A stretch of DNA of 64,000 bases from Rhizobium sp. BK313 (GTDB lineage Bacteria > Pseudomonadota > Alphaproteobacteria > Rhizobiales > Rhizobiaceae), in the NCBI RefSeq assembly GCF_014193655.1, contig NZ_JACHZQ010000001.1, positions 2,294,001 to 2,358,000 of the forward strand, given 5' to 3'. The translations under genes and the position numbers were made by a program. The first letter of the stretch is position 1, and each line of letters begins with the position of its first letter. Below are positions 17,470 to 27,512 of this stretch, piece after piece. The notes under the pieces are model-generated. The model worked only from the letters and a program-made list of their open reading frames with translations, was not told the DNA's origin and did no database searches.

Positions 17470-17489
17470 ATTTTACCGCGCAGGGATAC

Positions 17490-17525
17490 GACAAAAACCC
17501 GACTCGAGAGCCGGGTTTTTTTGTC
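17490..17525. terminator. Bidirectional terminator between sufE and rosR
   Basis: Stem GACAAAAACCCG / CGGGTTTTTTTGTC around a short loop. The A-tract on the left and T-tract on the right let it work on both strands, ending sufE (plus) and rosR (minus). Confidence 0.9.
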
Positions 17526-17547
17526 GATAGTATCAGGCTCGGGAACT

Positions 17548-17979
17548 TTAGCGGCTACCGCGCTTGCGGCGCTGACCAAGACCCATTTCCTTCGCGAGAC
17601 GCGAACGGGCTTCGGCATAGGCGGGCGCGACCATCGGGTAGTCGGCCGCGAGATCCCACTTCTCACGGTATTCTTCAGGCGAAAGACCGTGATGAGTCAT
17701 CAGGTGGCGCTTCAACGACTTGAAGCTACCGCCGCATTCCAGGCAGGTGATCTGATCATCCTGCACCGATTTACGAACGGATACGGCCGGCTTCTGCTTT
17801 TCAACCACGGTGACGGCAGGAGCCGGAGCCGAGGTGTTGCTCAAGGCGGAATGTACGTCGGAAATCAGATTCGGAAGGTCGCTGACCGGGACTACATGAT
17901 TGCTGACGTAAGCCGCCACGATGTCGGCGGTTAGCTCAACCAGCAAATCCTGGCCATTGCCAAGGGCCGTATCTGTCAT
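17548..17979 (-). CDS. rosR: MucR/Ros family zinc-finger transcriptional regulator RosR
   Basis: A 143-residue regulator of the Ros/MucR family. The prokaryotic zinc finger is [19 protein letters not shown] (Cys79, Cys82, His92, His96/97), followed by the conserved [11 protein letters not shown] and the basic tail [11 protein letters not shown]. Family members oligomerise through the N-terminal half and bind AT-rich DNA as H-NS-like silencers; in rhizobia RosR/MucR controls exopolysaccharide, motility and surface traits. AGGAG precedes the ATG. The long AT-rich region upstream fits the autoregulation known for this family. Confidence 0.93.
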   Translation of the reverse strand: MTDTALGNGQDLLVELTADIVAAYVSNHVVPVSDLPNLISDVHSALSNTSAPAPAVTVVEKQKPAVSVRKSVQDDQITCLECGGSFKSLKRHLMTHHGLSPEEYREKWDLAADYPMVAPAYAEARSRLAKEMGLGQRRKRGSR

Positions 17980-18513
17980 TTTGTTCTCCTGTTCATCGGC
18001 TTGCCCACTGCGCCACGCCTCCAACGGAGAACGCAAACACAGCATTACTTTAGCGTTTCCGCATAATCCTTCTGAAAACCATTCAGCTTTCAAAGGTATG
18101 CGATGGACATTCCGCGTGAACGGCTTTGCCCATATTCGTAGCAGCCATCAGCAAAAAACGGGGCTTTTCATGCCATATTGCCCGCAACACAAAATCCACC
18201 CCTAGACTTTGTACGACGAAACCCGTTCATATACCGCCTGATGTAGAATCAGTCGTGACGGAGGTAGGTCCGCCAATCCTTAACCGGAAGAAAGTTTTGC
18301 CCGCCGTTGTTTGAAAGAAAGATCAAAGCATTGGGCACTTAAAGCCGGCTGAGACTAACTCAACATCAAAACTCTACTTGAATCTGGATTACCACTCTTT
18401 ATCCAAATGTCCAGTTTTTAATTCTATCATTTCTTCGTAAAATTCTCATCTATTAAAAATAGGTAACTAACGGCGAGAATTTGTATTCACTTTGTTAGCA
18501 ATCCACACGTTTG
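17980..18513. promoter_or_regulatory. Long AT-rich region upstream of rosR
   Basis: About 530 bases without a gene. The segment 18300-18520 is markedly AT-rich compared with its surroundings, with many TA steps, which fits the low-specificity binding of MucR/Ros proteins and their autoregulation. A 9-base direct repeat TTTGTTAGC occurs at 18491-18499 and 18510-18518, the second copy overlapping the mrpG stop codon. No individual Ros box can be assigned with confidence. Confidence 0.5.
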
Positions 18514-18876
18514 TTAGCTTTTCATTTTGTAAGAACGTCGCTCGATCTCGTCCTTAAAGAGATCGTCACGCACCGACGGCGGTGTCAGCCGCTGGCCGGC
18601 CTTGTGGGCGGCCCGTGCGAGAAGATGGGCCGAAATCGGCGCAGTCAGAACGAAGAACACGAAACCGGCCAGCGCCCGCGCCAATATCGGCAGATCCTGC
18701 GAATGAACACCGACTGCAAGTAGCAATAGACCGGAACCGACTGTGCCGGCCTTCGAAGCAGCATGCATGCGGCTATAGAGATCCGGCAGGCGGACGATAC
18801 CAATCGAGGCGACCAGCGAAAACAACGCGCCCGCCAAGAGCAGGAAGGCGACGATGATGGCAACGACCAGTTCCAT
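18514..18876 (-). CDS. mrpG: Mrp/Pha antiporter subunit G
   Basis: A 120-residue membrane protein with three TM helices (about 4-26, 42-60, 65-87) and the family core [22 protein letters not shown]. MrpG is a small subunit of the multi-subunit cation/proton antiporter (Mrp, Mnh or Pha). The C-terminal tail is cytoplasmic and charged. Last gene of the operon; its ATG overlaps the mrpF stop by one base. Confidence 0.93.
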   Translation of the reverse strand: MELVVAIIVAFLLLAGALFSLVASIGIVRLPDLYSRMHAASKAGTVGSGLLLLAVGVHSQDLPILARALAGFVFFVLTAPISAHLLARAAHKAGQRLTPPSVRDDLFKDEIERRSYKMKS

Positions 18877-19244
18877 TACCGCCGTCCTTTCTTGCGTCGA
18901 CCGTCTTTGCGCAGTTTTTTGCCCTCTGCCGCGACCGTCGGCGAAGGCTGCTCCCCGGCCCGCCCTGACGCGCCATGAGTCAGAATGAACCGGGCAAAGG
19001 CGACGGTGGCAAGGAAACCGATGAGACCGAGCGAGATTGCGATGTCGATATAAAGCGTGAAGCCGGTCTTGATGGCGATGACGGCGATGAAGCCAATCGC
19101 GACCGCCACCAGCATGTCGAGCGCCAGTACTCGATCCGGCAAGGTCGGACCCACCACCACGCGAAAGACCGTGAGCAGGAAGGCCACGCCGAGAATAGCG
19201 AGCGCCACCATGGCAGCGGCCGACACGATGGAAGCGGCCATCAT
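18876..19244 (-). CDS. mrpF: Mrp/Pha antiporter subunit F
   Basis: A 122-residue protein with three TM helices and the family signature [18 protein letters not shown] (about 28-45), plus [18 protein letters not shown]. The strongly basic tail ([14 protein letters not shown]) is longer than in Bacillus MrpF. Starts at tandem ATG codons; its first codon overlaps the mrpE stop. Part of the antiporter membrane complex. Confidence 0.92.
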   Translation of the reverse strand: MMAASIVSAAAMVALAILGVAFLLTVFRVVVGPTLPDRVLALDMLVAVAIGFIAVIAIKTGFTLYIDIAISLGLIGFLATVAFARFILTHGASGRAGEQPSPTVAAEGKKLRKDGRRKKGRR

Positions 19245-19714
19245 CGGAAAGCCTCCATGATCCGGCGTTCGAAACCGTCGGCGATGCTGCGCTTCACCGC
19301 CTCCGGGTCGGAGCAGTCGAGCGCATGCACGTAGAGCGTCTTGCGGTCGTCGGAAACGTCGACCGAAAGCGTGCCGGGCGTCAGCGTGATGAGATTGGCA
19401 AGCAGTGTGATCTCGAAATCGCGGTCGACGGTCAGCGGAAAGGCGAAGATGCCGGGCTTCACATCCATTTTCGGGCTCATGACGGTCACCGCGACGGCCC
19501 ATGCGGATTTGGCGAGTTCGCGCAGGAACAGGAGCAACAGTGCCAGAATCCGTCTCACGCGCTCGAGATACAATACGCCACCGTAGGACTCACGCACCGT
19601 CGCGAGGGCGAGCGCCGAGAGGACAAAACCAAAGACGAGATTGAGGAAAGAGGCGCTCCCGGTGACTGCGACCCAGACGATGGCGAGCAGCAGGTTGAAG
19701 ACGAACAGGATCAT
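19241..19714 (-). CDS. mrpE: Mrp/Pha antiporter subunit E
   Basis: A 157-residue protein: two N-terminal TM helices, then a cytoplasmic domain with the conserved [30 protein letters not shown] motif region near 104-133, and a C-terminal helix. Typical MrpE length. Overlaps mrpD upstream by 4 bases and mrpF downstream by 4 bases. Confidence 0.93.
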   Translation of the reverse strand: MILFVFNLLLAIVWVAVTGSASFLNLVFGFVLSALALATVRESYGGVLYLERVRRILALLLLFLRELAKSAWAVAVTVMSPKMDVKPGIFAFPLTVDRDFEITLLANLITLTPGTLSVDVSDDRKTLYVHALDCSDPEAVKRSIADGFERRIMEAFR

Positions 19715-21276
19715 TGTGCCCCTGCCCTTTCAGGAAAGACGGAATGCATATAGGCCGAAGGATCGTCGAGACCGCCGGCGGCAAGTTGCGTCAGATGCAA
19801 TAACCGCTCCGGAAACAGACCAAACCCGATGACCAAGGCTGTGAGGGCGACAAGAGGCAGGGCCGCCTGCCAGGCGATCGGCCCCGGCACGGTGGCGTCC
19901 TGCGCGGATCTCGGACGCCAATAGGCAAGCAGAAAGACGCGGCCAAAGACGATGGTTGTGAGAAAACCCGTCAAAAGGATCGCAGCGGCGATCCACCAGG
20001 CGCCCGTGTCGAGAGCCGCCTTCACCAGGATGACCTTGGGCCAGAAACCGGAAAATGGCGGCAGGCCGCAAGCGGCGAAAAACAGCATCAGCGAGAGGCC
20101 CGCGAACCAGCCGCTTTGCCGGTAAAGCCCGCCGAGTGCGGCAAGCGAGAAGCTGCCGGCGAGCCGGGCCGCTTGGCCTGCCAGCAGGTAGAGCGCCGTC
20201 ATCAGCACCATCGAATGCAGCGCATAGAAGATCGCACCGCTGAGGCCACTGGTACTGCCAAGCGCGACGCCCGCCAGCATCGTGCCGATACCGGAAATGA
20301 CGACATAGCCGAGCAGACGGCGGATATCGCTTTCGCCGAGCGCGCCGAGCACGCCGACCAGCATGGTCGCAATAGCAACGATCGCGGTGATCGGGCCAAG
20401 TCCGACACGCTCGACCGGCAACAGCATGACTAGAACCCTGATCAACGCATAGATGCCCACCTTGGTGAGCAGGCCCGCGAAAAGCGCCGAAACGGTGATG
20501 CGCGGTGTGTGGTAGGAGGCGGGTAGCCAGAAATTGACCGGGAAGGCCGCGGCCTTCATGCCGAAAGCCAGCAGGAACAAGCCCGCAAGTGTCATCAGCG
20601 GCGCCACATTGCCGGGCGCCCTCGCCTTCATCGCAATATCGGCCATGTTGAGCGTGCCGAAGACTGCATAGATATACCCGACCGAAACGAGAAACAGCGT
20701 CGTGGCGATGAGGTTCAGCACCGCATATTTCAAAGCACCGTCGATCTGCTCACGCTCCGAGCCGAGGATCAGCAGGCCGAAAGAGGAAATCAGCAGCACT
20801 TCGAACCAGACATAGAGGTTGAAGATGTCGCCGGTCAGAAATGCGCCGCTGACGCCGGCAAGCAGCAGCATGAGGAAAGGAAAGAAGCCGTAACGACGGC
20901 CGCTGGTCGTAATCTCGCCGAGCGCGTAGAGGCTTGCCGCTAGCGCCACGACCGCCGCGGCCAGCGCCATGATCGCACCGAGAAGATCGACGCTGAATGC
21001 GATGCCGAAGGGCGGCAGCCAGCGGCCCATGACCATGGTCACAGGTCCCTCGGTGGCGACCTTGTAAAGCAGAGCAGCATCGATCAACACCAGCAGTGCC
21101 AGGCCGGGAATGGCGATCCAGCCGTGCATAGCGGTGCGGTCGCGCAGCATCATCAGAATCGCGCCGAGGGCGATGCATAGGCCCACCGGCAGGATGACCA
21201 ACCAATGATCGGCCTGCACCGGCGCTGTCACCAGCGCGGCGGAAAGATCGACAGCGGTGTTGGCCGGCGCCGCCAT
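19711..21276 (-). CDS. mrpD: Mrp/Pha antiporter subunit D (NuoM/N-like)
   Basis: A 521-residue polytopic protein with about 14 TM helices, homologous to the proton-pumping subunits NuoL/M/N of complex I. The conserved ion-path segment appears as MKAAAFPVNFWLPASYHTPRITVSALFAGLLTK (quoted here only as region about 262-294), with the family's Glu in ...LYVWFEVLLISSFGLL near 150. Together with MrpA it is thought to form the transport path. Overlaps mrpE by 4 bases. Confidence 0.93.
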   Translation of the reverse strand: MAAPANTAVDLSAALVTAPVQADHWLVILPVGLCIALGAILMMLRDRTAMHGWIAIPGLALLVLIDAALLYKVATEGPVTMVMGRWLPPFGIAFSVDLLGAIMALAAAVVALAASLYALGEITTSGRRYGFFPFLMLLLAGVSGAFLTGDIFNLYVWFEVLLISSFGLLILGSEREQIDGALKYAVLNLIATTLFLVSVGYIYAVFGTLNMADIAMKARAPGNVAPLMTLAGLFLLAFGMKAAAFPVNFWLPASYHTPRITVSALFAGLLTKVGIYALIRVLVMLLPVERVGLGPITAIVAIATMLVGVLGALGESDIRRLLGYVVISGIGTMLAGVALGSTSGLSGAIFYALHSMVLMTALYLLAGQAARLAGSFSLAALGGLYRQSGWFAGLSLMLFFAACGLPPFSGFWPKVILVKAALDTGAWWIAAAILLTGFLTTIVFGRVFLLAYWRPRSAQDATVPGPIAWQAALPLVALTALVIGFGLFPERLLHLTQLAAGGLDDPSAYMHSVFPERAGAQ

Positions 21277-21280
21277 ATCG

Positions 21281-21661
21281 CTAGTACCCCAAAGGCGGCA
21301 ATGGCCGCTCTTCCGGTTCTGCTACCCGCATGTCGCCGGTATTGTCGGTCTTCAGATCCTGATAGGCCCGATAGGTCAGCACCAGCAGGAAGGCGAAGAA
21401 GGAGAAGGAAATGACGATCGCGGTCAGGATCAAAGCCTGCGGTAACGGATTGGCGGCGTCGGCATTGAGTGTATCGGCGCCGGCCGGAATGATGGGCGGC
21501 ACTTCGCGCGTCACCCTCCCGGCGGTGAAAAGCAGAAGGTTGACGGCGTTTCCGAGAATCGCGATGCCGAGCATGATGCGGATCGAAAATTTCGACAGCA
21601 TCAGGTAGATCGCTGCAGCGAAGAACAGGCCGATGAGCGTAGCGAAGACAGTCTCCATCAT
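21281..21661 (-). CDS. mrpC: Mrp/Pha antiporter subunit C (NuoK-like)
   Basis: A 126-residue protein with three TM helices, homologous to NuoK. Conserved parts are [17 protein letters not shown] (about 32-48) and [22 protein letters not shown] [15 protein letters not shown] (about 72-86). Overlaps the mrpB stop region by 4 bases and is followed by mrpD after 4 bases. Confidence 0.93.
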   Translation of the reverse strand: MMETVFATLIGLFFAAAIYLMLSKFSIRIMLGIAILGNAVNLLLFTAGRVTREVPPIIPAGADTLNADAANPLPQALILTAIVISFSFFAFLLVLTYRAYQDLKTDNTGDMRVAEPEERPLPPLGY

Positions 21662-22077
21662 TCCACCTCCCGCTCTTCCAGCGCCAGCGCGATCGAGGTG
21701 ATGGCGCCGACAACGACCAGATAGACACCGGCATCGAACAGCGTGACGCTGGAGAGCGGCACCTCGACACCGAAGAGATGCGGATAGATCCAGATCCCGG
21801 TCATGAAGGGCACGTGGGAGAAGACTGACAAAAACCCGGCAACCGTCGACGCCAACAGACCGAAACCGGCAATCGCAAGTGGATGGAAGATGATGGCGCG
21901 GCGCACCGCCGTCACACCGCAGGCAATGCCGTAGATCGCCAGCGCCGAGGCCGCGATCAACCCGCCGATGAAGCCGCCGCCCGGTTCATTATGGCCGCGC
22001 AGCAGCACGAAGACCGAAAAGAGCAGCATCAGGGCTGTAAGGAAAGGCGCCACGGTGCGGAAGATTAGGGTGTTCAC
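21658..22077 (-). CDS. mrpB: Mrp/Pha antiporter subunit B
   Basis: A 139-residue protein with four TM helices. The family signature [20 protein letters not shown] (about 27-46) is intact, as is [18 protein letters not shown] near the end. MrpB is a separate gene here, so this is the seven-gene (group 1) layout and not the six-gene form with an MrpA-MrpB fusion. Overlaps mrpA by 4 bases. Confidence 0.93.
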   Translation of the reverse strand: MNTLIFRTVAPFLTALMLLFSVFVLLRGHNEPGGGFIGGLIAASALAIYGIACGVTAVRRAIIFHPLAIAGFGLLASTVAGFLSVFSHVPFMTGIWIYPHLFGVEVPLSSVTLFDAGVYLVVVGAITSIALALEEREVE

Positions 22078-24449
22078 GAACGCCTTGCCTCCATCGTCTC
22101 TTCCACATCCGGGTCGTTGGCCGCAAGCTTGCGTTCACCACCGGCGCGGATGCGGATCAGCGCTAGGATGGCAAGGCCGGTGATGGTGACGACAGCGATT
22201 TCGCCGAGCGTATCCGTGCCGCGGAAGTCGACGATGATCACGTTGACGACGTTGGAACCGTGGGCGACCAGCTTGGAATAATGGTTAAAGAATGCCGTTA
22301 GCGTCAGGTCGAAGGGTGCTTGCGTAGCCTTCAAAAGCAGCAATCCGAAACCTAGGCCGCAGGCGATGGCGAGCGCCGCATGCAAAAGCATCTGCAATGG
22401 CGAACGGCGATCGGCGGTCGATAGACGCAGCCGCGTCATCACCAGCGCCAGGATGACGACGGATAGCGTCTCGACCATGAACTGCGTGAAGGACAAGTCC
22501 GGCGCGCCGAAGAGCAGGAAGATGACGGCGACGGCAAAGCCCTGAATGCCGAGCGAGACGATCGCCGTCAGCCGGTCGCGGGCCGTAACGACGGCAGCAA
22601 GGCCGATGACGGCGATGAGGAAAATCGCAGCCTCATGCCACTGCATGTCGGGCCAGGAGGGAATGGCCGGCAACTCGCCATAGAGCACCGGCGGCACCAG
22701 CAGCATGGCGGCAAGGCAAAGAAACGTGACGGTAACGTAGATCTCCAGCCGGCCGGGCTGCAGGAAACGGGAGACGGCATGCGACAGGCGCACAAGTCCG
22801 GAAATGAGGCCATCGAAGCCGCGATCCGGTCCCGGCCCGAGCCTGCGCAGCACCACCACCATCAGGAATCGCGCACGGTCGAGCTTCCAGTAGACAAATA
22901 CGCCTGTCAGCACGGTCAGTGCGGACAGCGCCAGGGGCACACCGATATGCGGAACAAGTGAGACCGATATCTCCACTGTCTTGCCGCTGACAGCACTTGC
23001 CATCGGCGAGGATATATAGGTGTGCCAAGAGCCAGAGAGCATGGCCGAAGCCAGGCCGAGAATGGCGAGCACAGTCGGGCCGAGCCACAGCAGCGGCGGC
23101 GCCTCGTGCGGATGTTTCGGTGTCTCGACGCGCGCGCCGATAAAGGGCTTCAGCGCCACGGCGAAGGCGATGGCGAACATCAGCGCGTTACCGGCAATCG
23201 CAACGAGCGTCAGAACGGCCGGCCAGGGAGAGGCTTGGGCCAGCGCAGCATAGATCTCCTCCTTGGCCAGAAAACCGAAAGCGGGCGGCAGGCCACCCAT
23301 GGAGATTGCTGCCGTCAGCGCCGCCACAAACGTCAACGGCATGGCGGTGCGCAAACCGCCGAGATGGTTGATGTCACGCGTGCCCGTCTCATGATCGACG
23401 ATGCCGGCGACCATGAACAGTGCGCCTTTAAATAGCGAATGCGCCACCAGATAGAGCACAGCCGCCTCGACCGCATAATCCGTGCCGAAGCCGGTTAGCA
23501 ACACCAACAGGCCGAGAGAGGAGACCGTCGTATAGGCGAGCTTCAGCTTCAGGTCGGTCTGACGAATGGCGAGCAGCGTCCCAACCATCAATGTCATGCC
23601 ACCGAAGACCGGCAGGATCGTCTCCCAGGCCATCGTACCACCCATAGCCGGGTTGAGTCGCATGAGGAGGTAGACGCCGGCCTTCACCATGGTTGCGGAA
23701 TGCAGGTAGGCCGACACCGGCGTCGGCGCCTCCATGGCGTTCGGCAACCAGAAATGGAAAGGAAACTGCGCAGACTTGGTAAAGGCGCCGCCGAGTATCA
23801 GGATCAGCGCGCCGAGGTAAAGTGGGCTTTCGCGCAGCACGCCGCCGGCTTTCAAGAGGCTGGACATATCTGCGGCGCCGGTGATCTGCCAGATCAGCAA
23901 CAGCCCCGCGAGCAACAGCAGCCCGCCCCCGCCGGTGACCACCAGCGCCTGCAACGCAGCCCGCCGCGCGGCCGCCCGCTGATGATCGAACCCGATCAGC
24001 AGGAAAGAGGTGATCGACGTCAGCTCCCAGAAAACGAACAGCGTCAGGAAACTGTCCGATACAACTAACCCGAGCATCGAACCCATAAACAGGAAGATGA
24101 AGGAGAAAAAGCGCCCCTGGTCCACATGCCCCTTCAGATAGCCGCCAGAATAAAACACGATCAGCGCGCCGATGCCGGTGATCAGCAGCGCGAAGGTCAA
24201 CGACAGGCCGTCGAGCAGCCAGGAAAAGCGCAAGCTAAGGCTCGGCACCCAATCGAAGCCGTCCCGGACATTGTGGCCCGCGGCGATGTCAGGAAGGAAA
24301 CCCGCGAAATGCAGAAAGGCGAGTGCGGGAAAAAGCGCCAGCGGCCATGCTGCGTTGTGGCCGAGATAGCGGACAGCGACGGGTGCGATGATCGCACCGA
24401 GAAAGGGCAGACACAAAGCCAGGAATGTCAGGCCGGTGACACTGGCCAT
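22074..24449 (-). CDS. mrpA: Mrp/Pha antiporter subunit A (NuoL-like)
   Basis: A 791-residue polytopic protein with a NuoL-like core of about 16 helices, then C-terminal helices with the MrpB-N and DUF4040-like domains ([24 protein letters not shown] region). Key landmarks are [33 protein letters not shown] with the conserved Glu near 140, and [15 protein letters not shown]. First gene of the operon; GGAGA precedes the chosen ATG, and an upstream in-frame start at 24503 is less likely. In Sinorhizobium meliloti the homologous pha genes are needed for K+ and pH adaptation in nodules. Confidence 0.94.
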   Translation of the reverse strand: MASVTGLTFLALCLPFLGAIIAPVAVRYLGHNAAWPLALFPALAFLHFAGFLPDIAAGHNVRDGFDWVPSLSLRFSWLLDGLSLTFALLITGIGALIVFYSGGYLKGHVDQGRFFSFIFLFMGSMLGLVVSDSFLTLFVFWELTSITSFLLIGFDHQRAAARRAALQALVVTGGGGLLLLAGLLLIWQITGAADMSSLLKAGGVLRESPLYLGALILILGGAFTKSAQFPFHFWLPNAMEAPTPVSAYLHSATMVKAGVYLLMRLNPAMGGTMAWETILPVFGGMTLMVGTLLAIRQTDLKLKLAYTTVSSLGLLVLLTGFGTDYAVEAAVLYLVAHSLFKGALFMVAGIVDHETGTRDINHLGGLRTAMPLTFVAALTAAISMGGLPPAFGFLAKEEIYAALAQASPWPAVLTLVAIAGNALMFAIAFAVALKPFIGARVETPKHPHEAPPLLWLGPTVLAILGLASAMLSGSWHTYISSPMASAVSGKTVEISVSLVPHIGVPLALSALTVLTGVFVYWKLDRARFLMVVVLRRLGPGPDRGFDGLISGLVRLSHAVSRFLQPGRLEIYVTVTFLCLAAMLLVPPVLYGELPAIPSWPDMQWHEAAIFLIAVIGLAAVVTARDRLTAIVSLGIQGFAVAVIFLLFGAPDLSFTQFMVETLSVVILALVMTRLRLSTADRRSPLQMLLHAALAIACGLGFGLLLLKATQAPFDLTLTAFFNHYSKLVAHGSNVVNVIIVDFRGTDTLGEIAVVTITGLAILALIRIRAGGERKLAANDPDVEETMEARRS

Positions 24450-24679
24450 GTCTTCTCCCTGCTGAACGATCGCGCGGAATCCGGCAAAGCCGTAAGTCCC
24501 CATTGGGATAGGCTAAAGGCTTGATTGCCTCAAGCCCTGCGCGAGAAAAACCGGAGGGTAAGCCACCGGAATCATTTTTTTGGCATCACGACAAGGAATT
24601 GAAGAAGGAGCAAGCTGCGCCACATTATGCCCGCGGGACTCGCCCAATACATTGGGTGATGGGGAAAGGGATGACGTTC

Positions 24680-25090
24680 ATGTCTGCTACGATGACCGGG
24701 CCTAGAATCGAGAAGACCGATGCCGAATGGCGAGAACAACTGACGCCGGAACAATATCGCATCACCCGGCAGCACGGCACGGAACGCGCCTTTACAGGCC
24801 CTTATTGGGACTCTTCCGAAACCGGCCTCTACCGCTGCGTCTGCTGCAACACACCGCTTTTTCGTTCCGACACGAAATTCGATGCCGGCTGTGGCTGGCC
24901 GAGCTATTTCGAGCCGGTTTCGCCGGATGCGGTAAAGGAATATCGGGACGAGTCCTATGGCATGGTGCGCACCGAGATCCGCTGCGGCGCCTGCGAAGCC
25001 CATCTCGGCCACGTTTTCCCCGACGGCCCGCCGCCGACCGGGCTGCGCTATTGCATCAACGGTCATGCCATGGTGTTCGAGGCAGGGTAA
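24680..25090 (+). CDS. msrB: Peptide-methionine (R)-S-oxide reductase MsrB
   Basis: A 136-residue MsrB that repairs methionine-R-sulfoxide in proteins. Zinc-binding CxxC pairs are at Cys53/Cys56 (RCVCCNTPL) and Cys102/Cys105 ([10 protein letters not shown]), with the conserved [10 protein letters not shown] between them. The catalytic Cys is Cys125 in RYCINGHAM; most MsrB have RYCINS/A. A GGGG-AAAGGG Shine-Dalgarno lies 9 bases before the ATG; an ATG three codons earlier is too close to it. Divergent from mrpA. Confidence 0.95.
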   Translation: MSATMTGPRIEKTDAEWREQLTPEQYRITRQHGTERAFTGPYWDSSETGLYRCVCCNTPLFRSDTKFDAGCGWPSYFEPVSPDAVKEYRDESYGMVRTEIRCGACEAHLGHVFPDGPPPTGLRYCINGHAMVFEAG

Positions 25091-25102
25091 TAAGCAGGCG
25101 CG

Positions 25103-26185
25103 TTAGCTGTCCGGAAACGCAGCTACATTAAACCCAGGCACCAGCATCGACCGCTGTCCCTCGACAATCTCTTCCATCGCTAGGCGGCCGAGCAGCGGCG
25201 CCAGAATGACGCCGGGGTGGGCGACGGCGACATAGATGCCGTCGGCGCCCGGCAGAAAACCGAGCCGCGGAAAGCCATCGGCGAAGACTGGACGGTAGCC
25301 AACGGTCGCCTGCCTCAGTTCGACGCCTTCGGGCAATGCAAGCTTTCGTTTCATCACATCGAGCATACGATGTCCGATCGCCGTCGGCCCGTTCTCCTCG
25401 GAGTCGCCCCTATAGCTTGCGGCGGCGACCAGCGAATGGTCGGGCCGCTGGCGAACTTCCAAATCCGGTCCGCGGAGAATGCGATTCAGGAAAGGCCGGT
25501 CGGCGGAAAATTGCAGCAGCACGGCGGGCGAGCTTTCGACGCCGATAGCCAATCCGAACGACGAGATCAGCGCGTCGACAGATGTGCCGGTGGCCAGGAC
25601 GACGACATCGGCCGAAACGGCACCCTCTGCCGTCCGAACACCCGTGACCCGGCCATCAGATGTTTCGAGAGCGACAATCTTCTGATTGAAATCCGCCCGC
25701 GCTCCGAAGGCGATCGCTGCGTGCACCAATGTCTGCGTGAGCTGCGTGGGATCCAGCGCCAGATCGTCGGGAGAAAAAGCGGCGCATTCCGGCACTTCGC
25801 GAAGCTCCGGCTCCCACCAGGCGATCGTCTTGGCGTCGACCAGTTCGACCGTTGCACCCGCAGCCTGATGCTCCTGCACCAACGCCTCAGTCTCTGCCAC
25901 TGTCGCATGCCAGATCAGCGAACCGGACCGCGCATGCTGCAGTGCATCTGGAAGGGCGGCCTTCAAACGTTGGTATTCAGTGATCGCCTCGCGCCAGATG
26001 CGGTAATTTCCATAATTCGTCGTCGGCTCACCATTGATGAGATTGACCCAACCAAACGCCTTGCCGGTCACGCCCGCGGCTGGAGCTGGACCTTCATCGA
26101 ACAAATGCACCCGCGCCCCGCGGCGGGCCAGATGATAGGCAATGGATGCCCCGACAATCCCTGCGCCGACGACGGCTATCTGCAT
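25103..26185 (-). CDS. FAD-dependent oxidoreductase of the D-amino-acid oxidase (DAO) family
   Basis: A 360-residue flavoenzyme. The N-terminal Rossmann motif is VVGAGIVGASIAYHLARRG (about 4-22), followed by the Glu-containing LFDEGP and the DAO-type ATGTSVDALI (about 198) and C-terminal GFLPGADGIYVAVAHPGVILAPLLG, where the FAD-closing Gly-rich motif sits. Likely oxidises a D-amino acid, glycine derivative or similar amine; the substrate cannot be read from sequence. A TTG five codons upstream could be the start. Convergent with msrB (12 bases apart). Confidence 0.85.
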   Translation of the reverse strand: MQIAVVGAGIVGASIAYHLARRGARVHLFDEGPAPAAGVTGKAFGWVNLINGEPTTNYGNYRIWREAITEYQRLKAALPDALQHARSGSLIWHATVAETEALVQEHQAAGATVELVDAKTIAWWEPELREVPECAAFSPDDLALDPTQLTQTLVHAAIAFGARADFNQKIVALETSDGRVTGVRTAEGAVSADVVVLATGTSVDALISSFGLAIGVESSPAVLLQFSADRPFLNRILRGPDLEVRQRPDHSLVAAASYRGDSEENGPTAIGHRMLDVMKRKLALPEGVELRQATVGYRPVFADGFPRLGFLPGADGIYVAVAHPGVILAPLLGRLAMEEIVEGQRSMLVPGFNVAAFPDS

Positions 26186-26284
26186 TTTCGAAGGATGCAA
26201 CGGAGGATACCCGCGATGGAAATCACGATTCAGATCTACCTTGCTTGGATAACGTCAGGGTATGACGTGGCAATGACTGCCGAG

Positions 26285-26791
26285 CTAGACCGTTATGCGC
26301 AGCTCCATGCAGGTCAGATCGAGCCAGCGACCGAACTTGGTACCAACTTCCGAAAACTGGCCGACGGTACGGAACCCGAGCTTTTCATGCAAGCGGATGG
26401 AGGTAGTGTTGCCGGTCTCGATGGCTGCGATCATGACGTGGATATTGCCTTTGGCGGCACGAGCGACGAGTTCGCGCAGTAAGCCTTCGCCTATGCCGAG
26501 ACCGCGGTGGTCCTTGTCGACATAGACGGAATTTTCCACCGTATGGCGGTAGCCGTCGAAGGCGCGCCAATCGCCATAGGAAGCATAGCCGGCAACCCTG
26601 CCGTCCTTCTCCGCGACGATGACCGGAAACCCCCTCGCCTTGCGCGCTTTCAGCCACTCTATGCGGTTGTCGACATCGACCAGCGTGTCGTTCCAGATCG
26701 CAGTCGTGTGTACAACGGCGTGGTTATAGATCTCGCAAATCGCAGGCAGATCGGCCTCGGTGGCATCGCGAAGCAGCACGGCTTGGTCCAT
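26285..26791 (-). CDS. GNAT N-acetyltransferase, phosphinothricin acetyltransferase-like
   Basis: A 168-residue GNAT enzyme of the Pat/YncA group: N-terminal LRDATEADLPAICEIYNHAV, acetyl-CoA loop DHRGLGIGEGLL (about 101-112), and C-terminal TTSIRLHEKLGFRTVGQFSEVGTKFGRWLDLTCMEL. Such enzymes acetylate the amino group of phosphinothricin or of methionine sulfone/sulfoximine analogues, or ordinary amino acids. Chosen start MDQAV; a longer frame upstream has no family similarity. Confidence 0.9.
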   Translation of the reverse strand: MDQAVLLRDATEADLPAICEIYNHAVVHTTAIWNDTLVDVDNRIEWLKARKARGFPVIVAEKDGRVAGYASYGDWRAFDGYRHTVENSVYVDKDHRGLGIGEGLLRELVARAAKGNIHVMIAAIETGNTTSIRLHEKLGFRTVGQFSEVGTKFGRWLDLTCMELRITV

Positions 26792-26996
26792 AATCGCATT
26801 GTCCGGTTGTTTTAAGATACGATCGCGGCATACTCCGCGACATTGATGAAGTAAATCCGCCATTCCTGCATGGCTCGCAATGAAACCGTAACGAATTAAA
26901 GCTATTTTATTATCATTCTTAGAATCACTATGGAATTTCTGCTGAAAAATGCGCTATTCGTAGCTGGTTTATAGATCCCGCCTCCCGGAAACCGCA

Positions 26997-27512
26997 ATGC
27001 TCGCGCGCCTGACCGCTCTCCTGCTCTTTTCCGCCGCGCCGGCGCTCGCCGCCGACTGGTGGTCCTATGAGAATGCACGGTTTGGCTATGCGATTGAACT
27101 ACCGTCGGAATTTCGCCTTTTGACCCGTCCCAATGACGGCGACGGACTGACCTTGACGCCGGCCGATCAGTCGGCGCGGCTGTTGGTTTTCGGCACCAAC
27201 ATTCCCAGTGGCGACTTTTCAACCCAAGCGAATATTCGCGTCGCGCTCGCCAAGGATGACGGCTGGCAGATCTCCTATTCGAAATCGACCTCGCGGGGCA
27301 TCAGCTTCTCGGGCACGAAGCAGGGTCGCATCGTCTATGTGCGCGGCGTAGCCCTCTGCAATGGCGCCGCCGCCTTCTTCCAGATGGATTATCCGAAGGC
27401 GAACATGCAGCGATATGACGCCGTCGTCATGCGCCTCGTGCGCAGCCTGCATCCGACGAAGAAATGTGCGCCGACAACCCAGATCGTCAAAAGTTTTCCG
27501 GTGACAGGCTGA
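26997..27512 (+). CDS. Exported hypothetical protein (171 aa)
   Basis: A 171-residue protein with a Sec signal peptide (MLARLTALLLFSAAPALA, cleavage before ADWW at about 18). The mature part begins WWSYENARFGYAIELPSEFRLL, a pattern seen in small periplasmic proteins of Rhizobiales, with two Cys (VALCNGA and KKCAPT) that may pair. No catalytic motif. Its 3' end overlaps the convergent hemolysin III gene by 26 bases. An ATTCTTAGAAT palindrome lies about 75 bases upstream. Confidence 0.75.
   Translation: MLARLTALLLFSAAPALAADWWSYENARFGYAIELPSEFRLLTRPNDGDGLTLTPADQSARLLVFGTNIPSGDFSTQANIRVALAKDDGWQISYSKSTSRGISFSGTKQGRIVYVRGVALCNGAAAFFQMDYPKANMQRYDAVVMRLVRSLHPTKKCAPTTQIVKSFPVTG

Noticed and set aside
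25217..26482. 421-codon plus-strand frame over the oxidoreductase and acetyltransferase genes
   Set aside because: Antisense shadow; the minus-strand proteins carry clear FAD and GNAT motifs.
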